Notes: generated by a model from the letters alone, not told the origin. A stretch of 47,768 nucleotides of DNA from Azonexaceae bacterium (GCA_009469665.1 SSTB01000140.1:1-47768); one strand, 5' to 3'. Counted from the first letter of the stretch, positions 20,681-29,434 are shown. Numbers and translations: made by a program.

Positions 20681-21781
20681 TTAGCCGATTTTCCCTGGAA
20701 TGCGGGGCGTGGTGCATACCACATCCCCACACTGGGCGCGCTGGCGCAGGGCGTGGTCCATGAGGACCAGGGCGAGCATCGCCTCGGCTATTGGCGTGGC
20801 GCGGATACCGACGCACGGGTCATGCCGCCCCTCCGTTGCGACCTCGACGGGCTCGCCACGCACATTCACCGAGCGTCGTGGCTGGGCGATGGACGATGTG
20901 GGCTTGATGGCTATGCTGACCACGATGTCCTGACCGGTGGAAATGCCACCGAGGATGCCCCCTGCGTTGTTGGACAAAAATCCCTCGGGGCGCATTTCGT
21001 CGCCGTGCTCACTTCCCCGCTGGGCAACGCTCGCAAAACCCGCACCGATTTCAACACCCTTGACGGCATTGATGCCCATCATCGCATAGGCAAGATCGGC
21101 GTCGAGGCGGTCATAGACCGGCTCTCCCCAGCCGGGCGGGACGCCACGGGCGACAACGGTAATGCGGGCCCCCACCGAATCGAGATCACGGCGCAGACCA
21201 TCCATATAGCTTTCCAACTGGGGCACTAGGCCCGCATTGGGGGCGAAAAAAGCGTTTGTGTCGATATCAGCTTCGCTGACAAAAGGAATGGCGAGGGGAC
21301 CGAGGGCACTCATCCAGCCGCGAATTGCGACGCCGTGGCGTTCCCGTAACCATTTGCGGGCGATGGCGCCGGCAGCCACTCGTACGGCGGTTTCCCGCGC
21401 CGAGGAACGCCCCCCGCCGCGGTAATCACGGAAACCATATTTTTGGGTGTACGTATAGTCCGCGTGCCCAGGGCGAAAGGTCTCGGCGATGTTTCCGTAG
21501 TCCCTGCTGCGCTGATCCTGATTGCGTATCAAGAGGCCGATTGGGGTACCGGTCGTCTTGCCTTCGAAGACCCCGGAAAGGATTTCCACCGTATCCGGTT
21601 CCCGCCGCTGCGTCACATGGCGCGAGGTTCCGGGCCTGCGACGGTCGAGTTCAGCCTGGATGTCAGCCTCGCAGAGCGCGAGCCCCGGAGGACAACCATC
21701 CACCACACAACCGATGCCGGGCCCGTGGGATTCGCCGAAGGAAGTAACGCTGAACAGGGTACCGAAGGTATTGCCGGACAT
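20681..21781 (-). CDS. aroC: Chorismate synthase
   Basis: A 366-residue FMN-dependent lyase that makes chorismate from EPSP, the precursor for the Trp genes in this window. It starts [20 protein letters not shown] and has the signatures [37 protein letters not shown] and [18 protein letters not shown]. The length is standard. The 240 bp to the CBS gene upstream (21782-22021) contain only a C-rich stretch and a short CGCGC/GCGCG hairpin. Confidence 0.97.
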   Translation of the reverse strand: MSGNTFGTLFSVTSFGESHGPGIGCVVDGCPPGLALCEADIQAELDRRRPGTSRHVTQRREPDTVEILSGVFEGKTTGTPIGLLIRNQDQRSRDYGNIAETFRPGHADYTYTQKYGFRDYRGGGRSSARETAVRVAAGAIARKWLRERHGVAIRGWMSALGPLAIPFVSEADIDTNAFFAPNAGLVPQLESYMDGLRRDLDSVGARITVVARGVPPGWGEPVYDRLDADLAYAMMGINAVKGVEIGAGFASVAQRGSEHGDEMRPEGFLSNNAGGILGGISTGQDIVVSIAIKPTSSIAQPRRSVNVRGEPVEVATEGRHDPCVGIRATPIAEAMLALVLMDHALRQRAQCGDVVCTTPRIPGKIG

Positions 21782-22021
21782 CGTAGTGCCAAGTGGTTAG
21801 AATGGAGCGAGAGTCTACCATGGTCGCCCGCAGGCCCTCCCTCCCTCCTCCCGCCCCCGCAAGGAAGGCGCCATCGCCGAAACCCGACGCACGCGCCAGC
21901 GGCAACCCGCGCACCCAACAAGACCTACGATGGCAGCGCACGAAACGTTTTACATGGAACGGCCGCTGACCCGAGCCCAATCCCCCACAAACCCGACGCG
22001 CCTTCGCGCGGGCGGTGCCGT

Positions 22022-22468
22022 TCAATTCCCGGAATCGCCGGGCCAGTTCTTAATGTAATTCTTGAGCATCTTGTTCTCGAAGTTCTGTTCTTCGAGGACC
22101 GCCTTGGCGACATCCAGGAACGAAATCACGCCCAGCAGCGTTTCGCCATCCATGATGGGCAGATAGCGAGAATGCTTGTCGATCATCAGACGGCGCAGAT
22201 CGTTGGCTTCCATGGATGGTGGCGCTGTCACCGGGTCGGGAACCATGACCTCACCGACGGTGACCCCGGCAAGTTGGCCACCATGGTCATTGAACGCCTT
22301 GAGAACCTCGCGGAACGTGAGCATGCCCGCCATGCGCCCTCCCTCCATGACAACCAGGGAGCCGACATCGAACTCGGCCATGGTTTCAACCGCCACACCC
22401 AGCGCCTGTTGCGGCGTCGTCGTATACAGGGTGGCTCCCTTGATGCGCATGATTTCCCGGACCTGCAT
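22022..22468 (-). CDS. Tandem CBS-domain protein
   Basis: A 148-residue protein consisting of a CBS pair (about 1-60 and 70-130), starting MQVREIMRIKG and with VGEVMVPDPVTAPPSMEANDL and LLGVISFLDVAKAV. Stand-alone CBS pairs bind adenine nucleotides and often act as energy sensors; no partner domain is fused here. It is divergent from the helix-turn-helix gene at 22731 across a 262-bp intergenic region, so the two may share regulation. Confidence 0.88.
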   Translation of the reverse strand: MQVREIMRIKGATLYTTTPQQALGVAVETMAEFDVGSLVVMEGGRMAGMLTFREVLKAFNDHGGQLAGVTVGEVMVPDPVTAPPSMEANDLRRLMIDKHSRYLPIMDGETLLGVISFLDVAKAVLEEQNFENKMLKNYIKNWPGDSGN

Positions 22469-22627
22469 GGCTCTCTCCCACGGATGTTTCCGGCGATGTT
22501 AGAGCATACCGGGCGTTTGGCAAAGAAACCTCACCGCCCGGCCCAACGCCACCCGATCCCCAGCTTTCCTTAATGCGATGAAGGACTTGCCCGAACGAAA
22601 AACCCAATAAAAATTTCACGATGCCAC

Positions 22628-22655
22628 TTGCAAACCGCAAAAGTCTCTATACAAT
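22628..22655 (+). promoter_or_regulatory. Predicted promoter of the helix-turn-helix gene
   Basis: TTGCAA (22628-22633), 16-bp spacer, TACAAT (22650-22655), predicting a start near 22662. The surrounding 22560-22720 stretch is noticeably AT-richer than neighbouring genes. Confidence 0.5.
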
Positions 22656-22661
22656 TCGTCC

Positions 22662-22677
22662 TATGACCTTGGTCATA
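22662..22677. promoter_or_regulatory. Palindromic operator candidate TATGACCTTGGTCATA
   Basis: A perfect 7-bp inverted repeat (TATGACC/GGTCATA) with a 2-bp centre, placed on the predicted transcription start of the helix-turn-helix gene. Location and symmetry fit a dimeric repressor site, possibly for autoregulation. Confidence 0.5.
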
Positions 22678-22730
22678 CACAAAAAGTATATCGGGCTAAC
22701 CCTACAACGTCGGCGTATGGAGATTTCATC

Positions 22731-23036
22731 ATGAGCACAACCAAGACCATCGAGAAAATCGAGCCCCGCGAAATCCGTCGCAAGCTCGGCCTCAATCAAC
22801 AGCAATTCTGGTCCACCATTGGCGTGACCCAGAGCGGCGGCTCCCGTTACGAAAGCGGCCGCAACATGCCCAAGCCGGTGCGCGAGTTGCTGCGCCTCGT
22901 CCATGTCGAGCAGATCGACATCAAGGCCATCAAGCGGGAAGACTGGGAAGTCATCGAGTACCTGCGTGCCAACGAGTCGGAACTGTTCAAATCGCTCAAG
23001 AAATCTGCCCGGTCCAAGGCCAAGAAGGCTGCCTGA
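22731..23036 (+). CDS. Small XRE-like helix-turn-helix regulator
   Basis: A 101-residue protein. Residues about 14-50 (REIRRKLGLNQQQFWSTIGVTQ and SRYESGRNMPKPV) form an XRE/Cro-type helix-turn-helix in which the usual turn is replaced by a GGS segment. Residues about 55-80 are a helical extension (VEQIDIKAIKREDWEVIEYL) and the tail is K/A-rich. GGAG precedes the ATG. It has its own promoter with a palindrome at the start site and a terminator. No toxin partner lies adjacent. Target genes are unknown; the divergent CBS gene is a candidate. Confidence 0.82.
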   Translation: MSTTKTIEKIEPREIRRKLGLNQQQFWSTIGVTQSGGSRYESGRNMPKPVRELLRLVHVEQIDIKAIKREDWEVIEYLRANESELFKSLKKSARSKAKKAA

Positions 23037-23057
23037 CCGCAGGTCAACCCACACTTG

Positions 23058-23104
23058 CGGGCGTCACGGACTGACTACAGTCCGGACGCCCGTTTTCTTT
23101 TTTA
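23058..23104 (+). terminator. Rho-independent terminator of the helix-turn-helix gene
   Basis: CGGGCGTC (23058-23065) pairs with GACGCCCG (23085-23092), with an inner GGACT/AGTCC stem, followed by TTTTCTTTTTT. It overlaps the last codons and the stop of the convergent radical SAM gene, so the coding end of that gene is constrained by the hairpin. Confidence 0.88.
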
Positions 23105-23900
23105 TGTACCGGGCAAATTCGCAGAGTTCGCTCTCGGCGAGGACACCGAGTCGAGGTGCAGCGGCTTGCTGCGAGGGGCGCGCCAGACCGTAGAGGTGGA
23201 TGCCACGAATGCGGCCGGCAACTTGCCCTACGAATTCACAGTAAGCATCCCGGGCCGCACTGTCTGGCGCAGCACCGTCCAACGCAAACCAGCAGGTCTG
23301 GATCCAGGTGGGCGCAAGTGCCGCGCAGCGGCGCAGATTGCGCAGCGCCTTGCCCGGGTCCAGGCGCACGCCATTGACCGCGAGGGTCGCGTCCGCCCCC
23401 AGGCGATCGACCTTGAACCACACCTCTCCCTCACCCTCGCCCAGGGCGCGAATCCCCGCCTGAACAGCCGGACGATGTAGCAGGCTGCCGTTGGTGATGA
23501 GTCGGATCCGGACACCCGGCGTCAACCCCCGCACCTCGAGCAGCCGCCGCACCAGAGCTACCGCAGCAGGAAATTCCGCCGCAGAGCTAGGCTCGCCATT
23601 ACCCGAAAATGCAACATCTACCAGTCGGCGGTAATGCGGCGGAACCTCGCGCTGGAAAAAATCGCCATGGGCCAGCCTCTCCAGAAAGCATTTCAGTTCA
23701 TTCTCCAGAAGGACCAGATCCACTGGGGGGGGTCCGCCACGGGTCAAGCCCTCCACTTGACAATAGACACAGGCCCAATTGCAGGCGTTATTGACATTGA
23801 GGTTGATTCCCAGCGAAAGCCCCCCTGCCCGGCGGGAAACGACGGGATAGACGTAGGTGAGTCCCGCATAGTCGCGGCGATGGTCGGAGAGAGTAAGCAT
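23064..23900 (-). CDS. Radical SAM protein (COG0731-like)
   Basis: A 278-residue protein with the iron-sulfur motif CX3CX2C at C40, C44 and C47 (NNACNWACVYCQVEG), then FSGNGEPSSAAEFP (a GNGEP SAM-binding variant) and RLITNGSLL. The start at 23898-23900 (MLTLSDHRRDYAGLTYVYPV) is preferred; the longer open frame upstream would run into queD. It resembles single-domain proteins related to wyosine-synthesis radical SAM enzymes, but archaeal-type wyosine is not expected in bacteria, so the substrate is unknown. It is divergent from queD, although it is too dissimilar to be called QueE with confidence. Confidence 0.82.
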   Translation of the reverse strand: MLTLSDHRRDYAGLTYVYPVVSRRAGGLSLGINLNVNNACNWACVYCQVEGLTRGGPPPVDLVLLENELKCFLERLAHGDFFQREVPPHYRRLVDVAFSGNGEPSSAAEFPAAVALVRRLLEVRGLTPGVRIRLITNGSLLHRPAVQAGIRALGEGEGEVWFKVDRLGADATLAVNGVRLDPGKALRNLRRCAALAPTWIQTCWFALDGAAPDSAARDAYCEFVGQVAGRIRGIHLYGLARPSQQAAAPRLGVLAESELCEFARYIKKKTGVRTVVSP

Positions 23901-23943
23901 GGTGCCATTGTATAATCCCGCCACCCTCAAACCCTGCCGCCCA

Positions 23944-24387
23944 ATGCTCATCACCCGCCGCCTGGAATTTGACGCCGGCCATCGCATTCCCGACCACCGC
24001 AGCCAGTGCCGGCACCTGCATGGCCATCGCTATGCACTCGAGATCAGCCTGGCAGGCGAGATCATCGAAAGAGAGGGGGATGCTGCCAATGGCATGGTGA
24101 TGGATTTCTCGCAAGTGAAGGATTTGGCCCGGCGTCATGTGGTCGATCTCTGGGACCACGCCTTTCTTGCCTATGCTGGCGACTCCGCCGTGGTGGCTTT
24201 CTTGTCCAGTATCCCCGACCACAAGACGGTCGTCCTAGATCGTGTCCCGACTGCCGAGAATCTCGCCCGCCTCGCCTTCATCATTCTCGATCCTGTCTAC
24301 CGCGACACTTACGGCAATCATCTGCGTCTCGAGCGCATACGGCTCTACGAAACGCCAAACTGCTGGGCCGACGCCTTTCGGCCCTGA
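23944..24387 (+). CDS. queD: 6-carboxy-5,6,7,8-tetrahydropterin synthase
   Basis: A 147-residue PTPS-fold enzyme that converts dihydroneopterin triphosphate to carboxytetrahydropterin in queuosine synthesis. FDAGHRIPDH, then C22 with H26 and H28 in SQCRHLHGHRY, give the catalytic Cys and zinc ligands; VMDFSQVKDL and the C-terminal LERIRLYETPNCWA are typical. The ATG at 23944 is chosen because family homology begins there. A TATAAT (23911-23916) lies between it and the divergent radical SAM gene, without a good -35. The QueD assignment over a 6-pyruvoyl enzyme is based on size and motif. Confidence 0.9.
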   Translation: MLITRRLEFDAGHRIPDHRSQCRHLHGHRYALEISLAGEIIEREGDAANGMVMDFSQVKDLARRHVVDLWDHAFLAYAGDSAVVAFLSSIPDHKTVVLDRVPTAENLARLAFIILDPVYRDTYGNHLRLERIRLYETPNCWADAFRP

Positions 24388-24412
24388 CCGCCCGTTCCGG
24401 CCGATACCGCGA

Positions 24413-24441
24413 TTGAGGGCGATGCGTCGCTCTCCTATACT
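24413..24441 (+). promoter_or_regulatory. Predicted sigma-70 promoter for the mini-ORF and patatin gene
   Basis: TTGAGG (24413-24418), 17-bp spacer, TATACT (24436-24441). The transcript would begin near 24448 and carry a hairpin AGGCGC/GCGCCT (24458-24463 with 24470-24475) just ahead of the mini-ORF ribosome-binding site. Confidence 0.6.
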
Positions 24442-24487
24442 CGCGAATGTTCAGGAAAGGCGCATAGAAGCGCCTCGGGGAAAATCG

Positions 24488-24580
24488 ATGGGTATGTTAT
24501 TCACATCCGCAGGCGACGATGTCATTGAACATGTCATTATCATTGGCCAGAGCCCCCCACATCAAGGCACCAGCGCATGA
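24488..24580 (+). CDS. 30-residue ORF translationally coupled to the patatin gene
   Basis: The ATG at 24488 follows GGGGA (24477-24481) at a good distance, and the TGA at 24578-24580 overlaps the patatin ATG as ATGA. The peptide is MGMLFTSAGDDVIEHVIIIG followed by a Ser/Pro/His tail; its middle is hydrophobic. The patatin start has only a distant AAGG of its own, which favours coupling. I recognise no family. It may be a leader whose translation sets lipase expression, or chance. Confidence 0.4.
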   Translation: MGMLFTSAGDDVIEHVIIIGQSPPHQGTSA

Positions 24581-25713
24581 ACTCCCGCCCCCGCACCGCG
24601 CTTATCCTCACCGGCGGCGGCGCACGCGCCGCCTATCAGGTCGGCGTGCTGATGGCCGTTGCTGAATTGCTCCCAAACCCGCGCCAAAATCCTTTCCCCA
24701 TCCTGTGCGGAACCTCGGCGGGGGCCATCAATGCAGCGAGCGTCGCCTGTCTGGCAGATAACTTCGGCAAGGCTGTCGAAATGGTGGCCCACGTCTGGCG
24801 CAGCATGCACGCGGGCCACATCTATCGCGCGGACACCGCAGGCATCGTGCGCTCCGGCGCCCACTGGCTCTCCATGCTGGTCGCGGGCTGGGCGATTCGT
24901 AGCCGTCCCCGTTCCCTCCTCGACAATACGCCCCTGCGGGATCTGCTCAACCGTTACCTCGATTTTCGCGGCGTCGACCATGCTATCCGCTCCGGCGCCC
25001 TCCACGCCCTGTCCATCACGGCGTCGGGCTACGAATCCGGCGAAAGCATCACCTTCTTCCAGGGCCACCCCACTGCTGAGCCTTGGCGCCGGGTGCAGCG
25101 CGTGGGCATCCGCTGCAAGATCAACGTCAACCACCTGTTGGCCTCCAGCGCAATACCCTTCATCTTCCCCGCCACCCACATCAACCGCGAATTTTTCGGT
25201 GACGGGTCGATGCGCCAGCTGGCTCCCATCTCACCCGCCATCCACCTCGGTGCAGAACGCATTTTCGTCATCGGCGCCGGACGACTGAACGAGCCGAAGG
25301 AACGCAACAGCAGCGCCCGCCATCCTTCCCTGGCCCAGATCGCTGGCCACGCCCTCGCCAGCATCTTCCTGGACAGCCTCGCCGTGGATATCGAGCGCCT
25401 GCAACGCATCAACGAAACCGTCGCTTCCCTCTCCCCGGATGTGCTCGCCCAAGCCGAAGTTCCACTGCGCAAGATTCGCACGCTGATTATCGCCCCCTCG
25501 GAGCGCCTCGACCTGATCGCCGCCAACCACGCCGATGCCCTTCCCCGACCCGTAAAGATATTGTTGCGAGGAATCGGCGCCATGAATCGGCGCGGCGGCG
25601 CCCTCACCAGCTACTTGCTTTTCGAGCAGCCATACACCGAGGCCCTGATGGACCTGGGTTACCGGGATACTATGGCCCGGGCGGCCGAGGTACGCGACTT
25701 TCTGGAGGTATAG
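24577..25713 (+). CDS. Patatin-like phospholipase
   Basis: A 378-residue acyl hydrolase. The oxyanion loop GGGARAAYQ (about 13-21), nucleophile S47 in GTSAG and catalytic D209 in FGDGS give a complete Ser-Asp dyad. The N-terminus is cytoplasmic in style with no signal peptide. The region after about 280 (DSLAVDIERLQRINETV) matches the C-terminal part common to this bacterial patatin group. The ATG overlaps the mini-ORF stop. Substrate and role are unknown; there is no neighbouring secretion system, so an effector role is not supported. Confidence 0.9.
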   Translation: MNSRPRTALILTGGGARAAYQVGVLMAVAELLPNPRQNPFPILCGTSAGAINAASVACLADNFGKAVEMVAHVWRSMHAGHIYRADTAGIVRSGAHWLSMLVAGWAIRSRPRSLLDNTPLRDLLNRYLDFRGVDHAIRSGALHALSITASGYESGESITFFQGHPTAEPWRRVQRVGIRCKINVNHLLASSAIPFIFPATHINREFFGDGSMRQLAPISPAIHLGAERIFVIGAGRLNEPKERNSSARHPSLAQIAGHALASIFLDSLAVDIERLQRINETVASLSPDVLAQAEVPLRKIRTLIIAPSERLDLIAANHADALPRPVKILLRGIGAMNRRGGALTSYLLFEQPYTEALMDLGYRDTMARAAEVRDFLEV

Positions 25714-25776
25714 CCCAGAACTTCAGCTGCCGGGGCCTGAAATCCAGCAGACTTACGGATCGCCCCCGCCGCGCCC

Positions 25777-26553
25777 CTACCACTCCAAAGATTCAATCAG
25801 CGCAGTCATGGCCGCAGCGGCACCCAGCGGAAGGCGCGTATCGACGATACCGCTCAGGACCGTCTCGCCGGGATTGATCTCGACCGTAGGAATCCCGCGT
25901 CGGGCCGCCCACAGAACCGGTTGGGCAATATACTGAAAGGCACTCGAAGTACCGATCGAGAATACAGCGTCGAATCCGGCCTCAAGAGCGTCCAGAAAAC
26001 GATCCATGGCCCCGGAGGGAAGGGCCTCGCCAAACAGAACCACTGCCGGCCGCAATACAGCGTCGCACTCGGGACAGTGCGGGGGAATTTCCCAGCCCTC
26101 CAGCGTGGGGCAATAAGTACGGAAGTGACATGAGGTACAAGCGAGATTCTGGAGATTGCCGTGGATCTCGATCAGATTGAAACTCCCTGCGCGGCGGTGG
26201 AGGCCGTCGATATTCTGGGTCAGGACGAGACTGCCGGGCCGTTCGCGTTCAATGCGGGCCATCGCCCTGTGCGCGGCGTTGGGCGCCACCCCACGGCAGG
26301 CCTCTTCGATCTGGGCGAGATACTTCCAGGTGACCTCGGGGAAAGCCGCGAACACCTCACCTGAGAGAGCCTCTTCGATGCGCAGGCCCTCGTCGGTGAG
26401 TTCCCGATCGTACAAACCGCCAATTCCCCTGTAAGTCGGGAGACCGGAATCTGCGGAAATGCCTGCGCCGGTAATGAACAACAGCCGTCGCGCTGAAGCC
26501 ACGAGCGCGGCAACACGGTCAATTCTGGCCGCCAGATCAGCGGCGCCGATCAC
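25777..26553 (-). CDS. Sirtuin NAD-dependent protein deacylase
   Basis: About 258 residues with the complete Sir2 core: FITGAGISADSGLPTYRG (NAD loop), VLTQNIDGLH, catalytic His in EIHGNL, four zinc cysteines (CTSC and CPEC), VLFGEALP and SIGTSSAFQYIA. The frame stays open into tRNA-Ser, and an ATG there would add 39 residues that merely translate the tRNA. I place the start at GTG 26551-26553 behind TGGGGC; this start is uncertain. The group is class III/U-like short bacterial sirtuins, which remove acyl groups from lysines. Confidence 0.88.
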   Translation of the reverse strand: MIGAADLAARIDRVAALVASARRLLFITGAGISADSGLPTYRGIGGLYDRELTDEGLRIEEALSGEVFAAFPEVTWKYLAQIEEACRGVAPNAAHRAMARIERERPGSLVLTQNIDGLHRRAGSFNLIEIHGNLQNLACTSCHFRTYCPTLEGWEIPPHCPECDAVLRPAVVLFGEALPSGAMDRFLDALEAGFDAVFSIGTSSAFQYIAQPVLWAARRGIPTVEINPGETVLSGIVDTRLPLGAAAAMTALIESLEW

Positions 26554-26588
26554 TGTAGCCCCAGAAGAACACAAACCCGTACGCACGA

Positions 26589-26676
26589 TGGCGGAGGCGG
26601 TGAGATTCGAACTCACGAAGGGTTGCCCCTTGCTGGTTTTCAAGACCAGTGCAATCGACCACTCTGCCACACCTCC
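26589..26676 (-). tRNA. tRNA-Ser (anticodon UGA)
   Basis: On the minus strand: acceptor stem GGAGGTG/CGCCTCC with one G-T pair, anticodon stem CTGGT/ACCAG around loop CTTGAAA (anticodon TGA), a long variable arm, T-loop GTTCGAATC and encoded CCA. Its length of 88 nt fits the class II fold. It lies immediately upstream of the sirtuin gene on the same strand, so they may share a transcript. Confidence 0.96.
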
Positions 26677-26830
26677 GCGACCTCCGGCCGTGGGGGAAAC
26701 CCCCGCGCGGCCGCGAGTTTAACCCGGATTGTTGGCGAGTAGTCAGTCACGCTGGTCAAGTTGCAACTTTCACCCCCGATGGGTAGTCTTACGGTCGCTT
26801 CACACTCACTTTCTTCTCAGGAGCACTAGT

Positions 26831-27523
26831 ATGACAAACGGTTTCCCCCTCCCCGGTCAAACCGCCCAGACCCTGGAACTGCAGCACAACCGCATCCTGC
26901 GTAACACCTACATGCTGCTCGGCCTCAGCATGGTTCCGACCATCCTAGGGGCATTGGTAGGCGTGCAGTTGCAGTTCAGTTTCCTCGCCGGCAGCCCCTT
27001 CATCGCCTTCATTGCCTTCCTGGCCATCGCCTTTGCCTTCATGTACGGCATCGAGCGCACCAAGGACAGCGGCTGGGGCGTTGCGCTGCTGCTTGGTTTC
27101 ACCTTCTTCATGGGCTTGATGCTGTCGCGCATCCTCCAGGTGGCCCTCGGATTTTCCAACGGCGGCTCCCTCATCGCTTTGGCGGCGGGTGGCACCGGCG
27201 CTCTTTTCTTCACCCTGGCGTCCATCGCTGCAGTCAGCAAGCGAGATTTCAGCGGCATGGGCAACTTTCTCTTCGCTGGCGTGATCCTGGTGTTACTGGC
27301 TGGCGTTGCCAACATCTGGCTCCAGATGCCTGCGCTCCACCTGGCCATTTCTGCTGCGGCCGTGGCCATCTTCTCCGCCTACGTCCTCTACGACGTCAAT
27401 CGTATTGTTCGTGGCGGCGAGACCAATTATGTCAGCGCCACTCTGGCGATCTATCTCGACATCTACAACATCTTCGTCAGCCTGCTCAATCTGCTCATGG
27501 CCCTGAGCGGCGAACGGGACTGA
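26831..27523 (+). CDS. Bax inhibitor-1 / YccA family membrane protein
   Basis: A 230-residue protein with about seven hydrophobic helices. It starts MTNGFPLPGQTAQTLELQHNRILRNTYMLLG, with the family pattern of a charged N-terminus before helix 1. It ends with VLYDVNRIVRGGETNYVSATLAIYLDIYNIFVSLL, the BI-1 signature including paired aspartates and the DIYNIF motif. TCAGGAG precedes the ATG; the upstream open frame is not coding. Homologues are proton- or calcium-linked channels and YccA modulates FtsH in E. coli. Confidence 0.93.
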   Translation: MTNGFPLPGQTAQTLELQHNRILRNTYMLLGLSMVPTILGALVGVQLQFSFLAGSPFIAFIAFLAIAFAFMYGIERTKDSGWGVALLLGFTFFMGLMLSRILQVALGFSNGGSLIALAAGGTGALFFTLASIAAVSKRDFSGMGNFLFAGVILVLLAGVANIWLQMPALHLAISAAAVAIFSAYVLYDVNRIVRGGETNYVSATLAIYLDIYNIFVSLLNLLMALSGERD

Positions 27524-27541
27524 CCGTAGCCCTGTTTGGCG

Positions 27542-27567
27542 AAAAAGGCGGCCATGGCCGCCTTTTT
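27542..27567. terminator. Bidirectional rho-independent terminator
   Basis: AAAAAGGCGGCC (27542-27553) and GGCCGCCTTTTT (27556-27567) form a perfect 12-bp stem with T-runs on both strands. It serves both the BI-1-like gene and the convergent rlmD gene. Confidence 0.9.
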
Positions 27568-27610
27568 CGTGCGGGAGCCGCTTGCGGCTTCTCCCCGGGA
27601 GAGACGCCTG

Positions 27611-28912
27611 TCAGCCCCGTTCGAAAACCGCGATCGACTCAACGTGGGCTGTATGGGGAAACATGTTGACTGCCCCGGCAGCCCGGAAGCGGTAGCCCTT
27701 GACCCCGGTCAATACGGCAGCGTCCCGTGCGAGCGTAGCCGGGTTGCATGAAACGTAAACGATGCGGCTCGGTCCCCCTGCGCTTCCCAGGGCCTTGACC
27801 ACCTCGATGGCCCCCTCGCGCGGAGGATCGATGAGCATCTTGTCCAGGTGCCCAAGGCAGCCAAGGGACTCCTCTGTACATTCAAAAAGGTTGGCCACGG
27901 CAAATTCGACACGATGCGCAAGACCATTGGCCAAGGCGCTTTCGCGTCCCCGGGCGACCAGCGCAGCACTCCCCTCGATACCCACGACCGTTGCACCCTG
28001 ACTGGCCATCGGCAGCGTGAAATTCCCCAGACCACAAAAAAGATCAGCAATGCGCTCACCGGGCCGCGGGTCCAGAAGGCGGATGGCTCGCCGCACCAGC
28101 ACCCGGTTCACGGCGTGATTGACCTGAGTAAATTCCGTCGGCCGAAACTCGAGCTCCAGACCGTATTCGGGTAGCGCGTAGGAAAGCCTGGGGCCCGGCA
28201 GGGGATGAAATCGCACTGCCGTATCCGGTCCCTTGGGCTGAAGATAGATGACGACACCGTACCGATCTGCGAAGTCCCGCAGGCGATCCTCATCGGTGCC
28301 AGTCAGGGGCTCAAGAATGCGCAGGACCAGTGCGATGCAGACTTCTCCAGCCGCCACCTCGACCTGGGGCAGGCGCTCACGAATCGAAAGGCCCCCAATC
28401 AGCTCGCGCAGAGGCAGGAGCATGTCGGAAACCTCTGGAGGCAACACCGCGCAGGACTGCATGTCGGCGATATAGCTGCTGCGACGTTCGTGGAATCCAA
28501 CGAGCATGCCACCCTTCTTGGGCACCCATCTAACCCCGAGGCGGGCCCGCCGCCGGTACCCCCAGGGGTAACCCTGGATCGGAGGGAGAATCTCCTCAGG
28601 CCGCACCCGCCCGATGTGCCACAGGCTGTCTTCGAGCACCCGCTGCTTGGCCGCCACCTGGGCGGCCGGATCGAAGTGCTGCATCGCGCAGCCCCCACAG
28701 ATGCCGAAATGGGGGCAGCGGGGTGCAACCCGGACAGGCGATGCGGAGACCACGCGGATTAGGTGTGCGAGTTCGTAGCTGGGCTTGCGGCGAAAACTGG
28801 CGTACTCGACGACCTCTCCTGGCAGGGCGCCGTCGACGAAGATCGTCTTGCCTTCCTGGCGTGCAATGCCCCTGGCTTCGTGGTCAAGGGATTCGATGGC
28901 CGCGACGGGCAT
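27611..28912 (-). CDS. rlmD: 23S rRNA (uracil-1939-C5)-methyltransferase
   Basis: A 433-residue SAM-dependent methyltransferase. The start at 28910-28912 gives a TRAM domain ([30 protein letters not shown]), a 4Fe-4S cluster region with C66, C72 and C75 ([11 protein letters not shown]), the SAM site [14 protein letters not shown] and catalytic C389 in [12 protein letters not shown]. Length and the nucleophile position equal those of E. coli RlmD. The extended frame upstream lies in the divergent neighbour's leader and is rejected. Confidence 0.95.
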   Translation of the reverse strand: MPVAAIESLDHEARGIARQEGKTIFVDGALPGEVVEYASFRRKPSYELAHLIRVVSASPVRVAPRCPHFGICGGCAMQHFDPAAQVAAKQRVLEDSLWHIGRVRPEEILPPIQGYPWGYRRRARLGVRWVPKKGGMLVGFHERRSSYIADMQSCAVLPPEVSDMLLPLRELIGGLSIRERLPQVEVAAGEVCIALVLRILEPLTGTDEDRLRDFADRYGVVIYLQPKGPDTAVRFHPLPGPRLSYALPEYGLELEFRPTEFTQVNHAVNRVLVRRAIRLLDPRPGERIADLFCGLGNFTLPMASQGATVVGIEGSAALVARGRESALANGLAHRVEFAVANLFECTEESLGCLGHLDKMLIDPPREGAIEVVKALGSAGGPSRIVYVSCNPATLARDAAVLTGVKGYRFRAAGAVNMFPHTAHVESIAVFERG

Positions 28913-28963
28913 GGGGACTCCGCGAAAAAGCGCGAATTCTACCAATCGACTACACTGGAGGCC

Positions 28964-29434
28964 ATGGCGAGGGAACTTTACACCAGTTGGTCTGACTACC
29001 GCGGCGCGCTTGATCGTTTGCTGGCCGTGGGCGCCAGCGAGGTTCTCATCTGGGATCCGGATCTCGTTGCGCTGCAACTCGACGCCTCCACGCGCATCGA
29101 CGCATTACGTCGCATTCTTGCCAGCGGAGGCACTGTCCGGGTCGTCGTCCAGGACGCCCACCCCTTGCGCACCCATCATCCTCGTCTTCTGGGTTTGATG
29201 ACTTCTTTCAACCACCGCATGGCAGTACAGCAGAGCGGTGACTCCCTCGCCTCCTTGCGAGACGCGATGGTGCTGGCGGACGGAAGCCACGGGCTTATTC
29301 GCTTCGACCGGGACAACCCGCGTAGCAAGCTCCTCATCGCCGAGACCGAGGAACTCTCCCCCTATTGCAAGCGCTTCGAAGACATCTGGCTGGAGGCTGG
29401 TACCCCAATCACCGCAACCACGACGGGGTTGTAG
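28964..29434 (+). CDS. Conserved hypothetical protein, phospholipase D-like fold suspected
   Basis: A 156-residue soluble protein beginning [20 protein letters not shown] behind CTGGAGG. It has alternating strand/helix character, a VLIWDPDL segment and a late [22 protein letters not shown], resembling a single degenerate PLD-like half without an HKD motif. It is divergent from rlmD by 51 bp. I know similar small proteins only as uncharacterised, so the fold is a guess; catalytic activity is unlikely because the HxK motif is absent. Confidence 0.65.
   Translation: MARELYTSWSDYRGALDRLLAVGASEVLIWDPDLVALQLDASTRIDALRRILASGGTVRVVVQDAHPLRTHHPRLLGLMTSFNHRMAVQQSGDSLASLRDAMVLADGSHGLIRFDRDNPRSKLLIAETEELSPYCKRFEDIWLEAGTPITATTTGL

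Noticed and set aside
21663..22025. 120-codon minus-strand ORF between the CBS gene and aroC
   Set aside because: Overlaps the N-terminal part of aroC in another frame, has no ribosome-binding site and an Arg/Cys-rich shadow composition.
22731..23036. Helix-turn-helix protein as an antitoxin
   Set aside because: No toxin-like ORF is adjacent; the gene has its own promoter and terminator and is convergent with a radical SAM gene.
24577..25713. Patatin gene as a secreted effector or part of an anti-phage CBASS-type system
   Set aside because: No nucleotide cyclase, immunity gene or secretion genes are adjacent; the protein looks like a generic cytosolic patatin.
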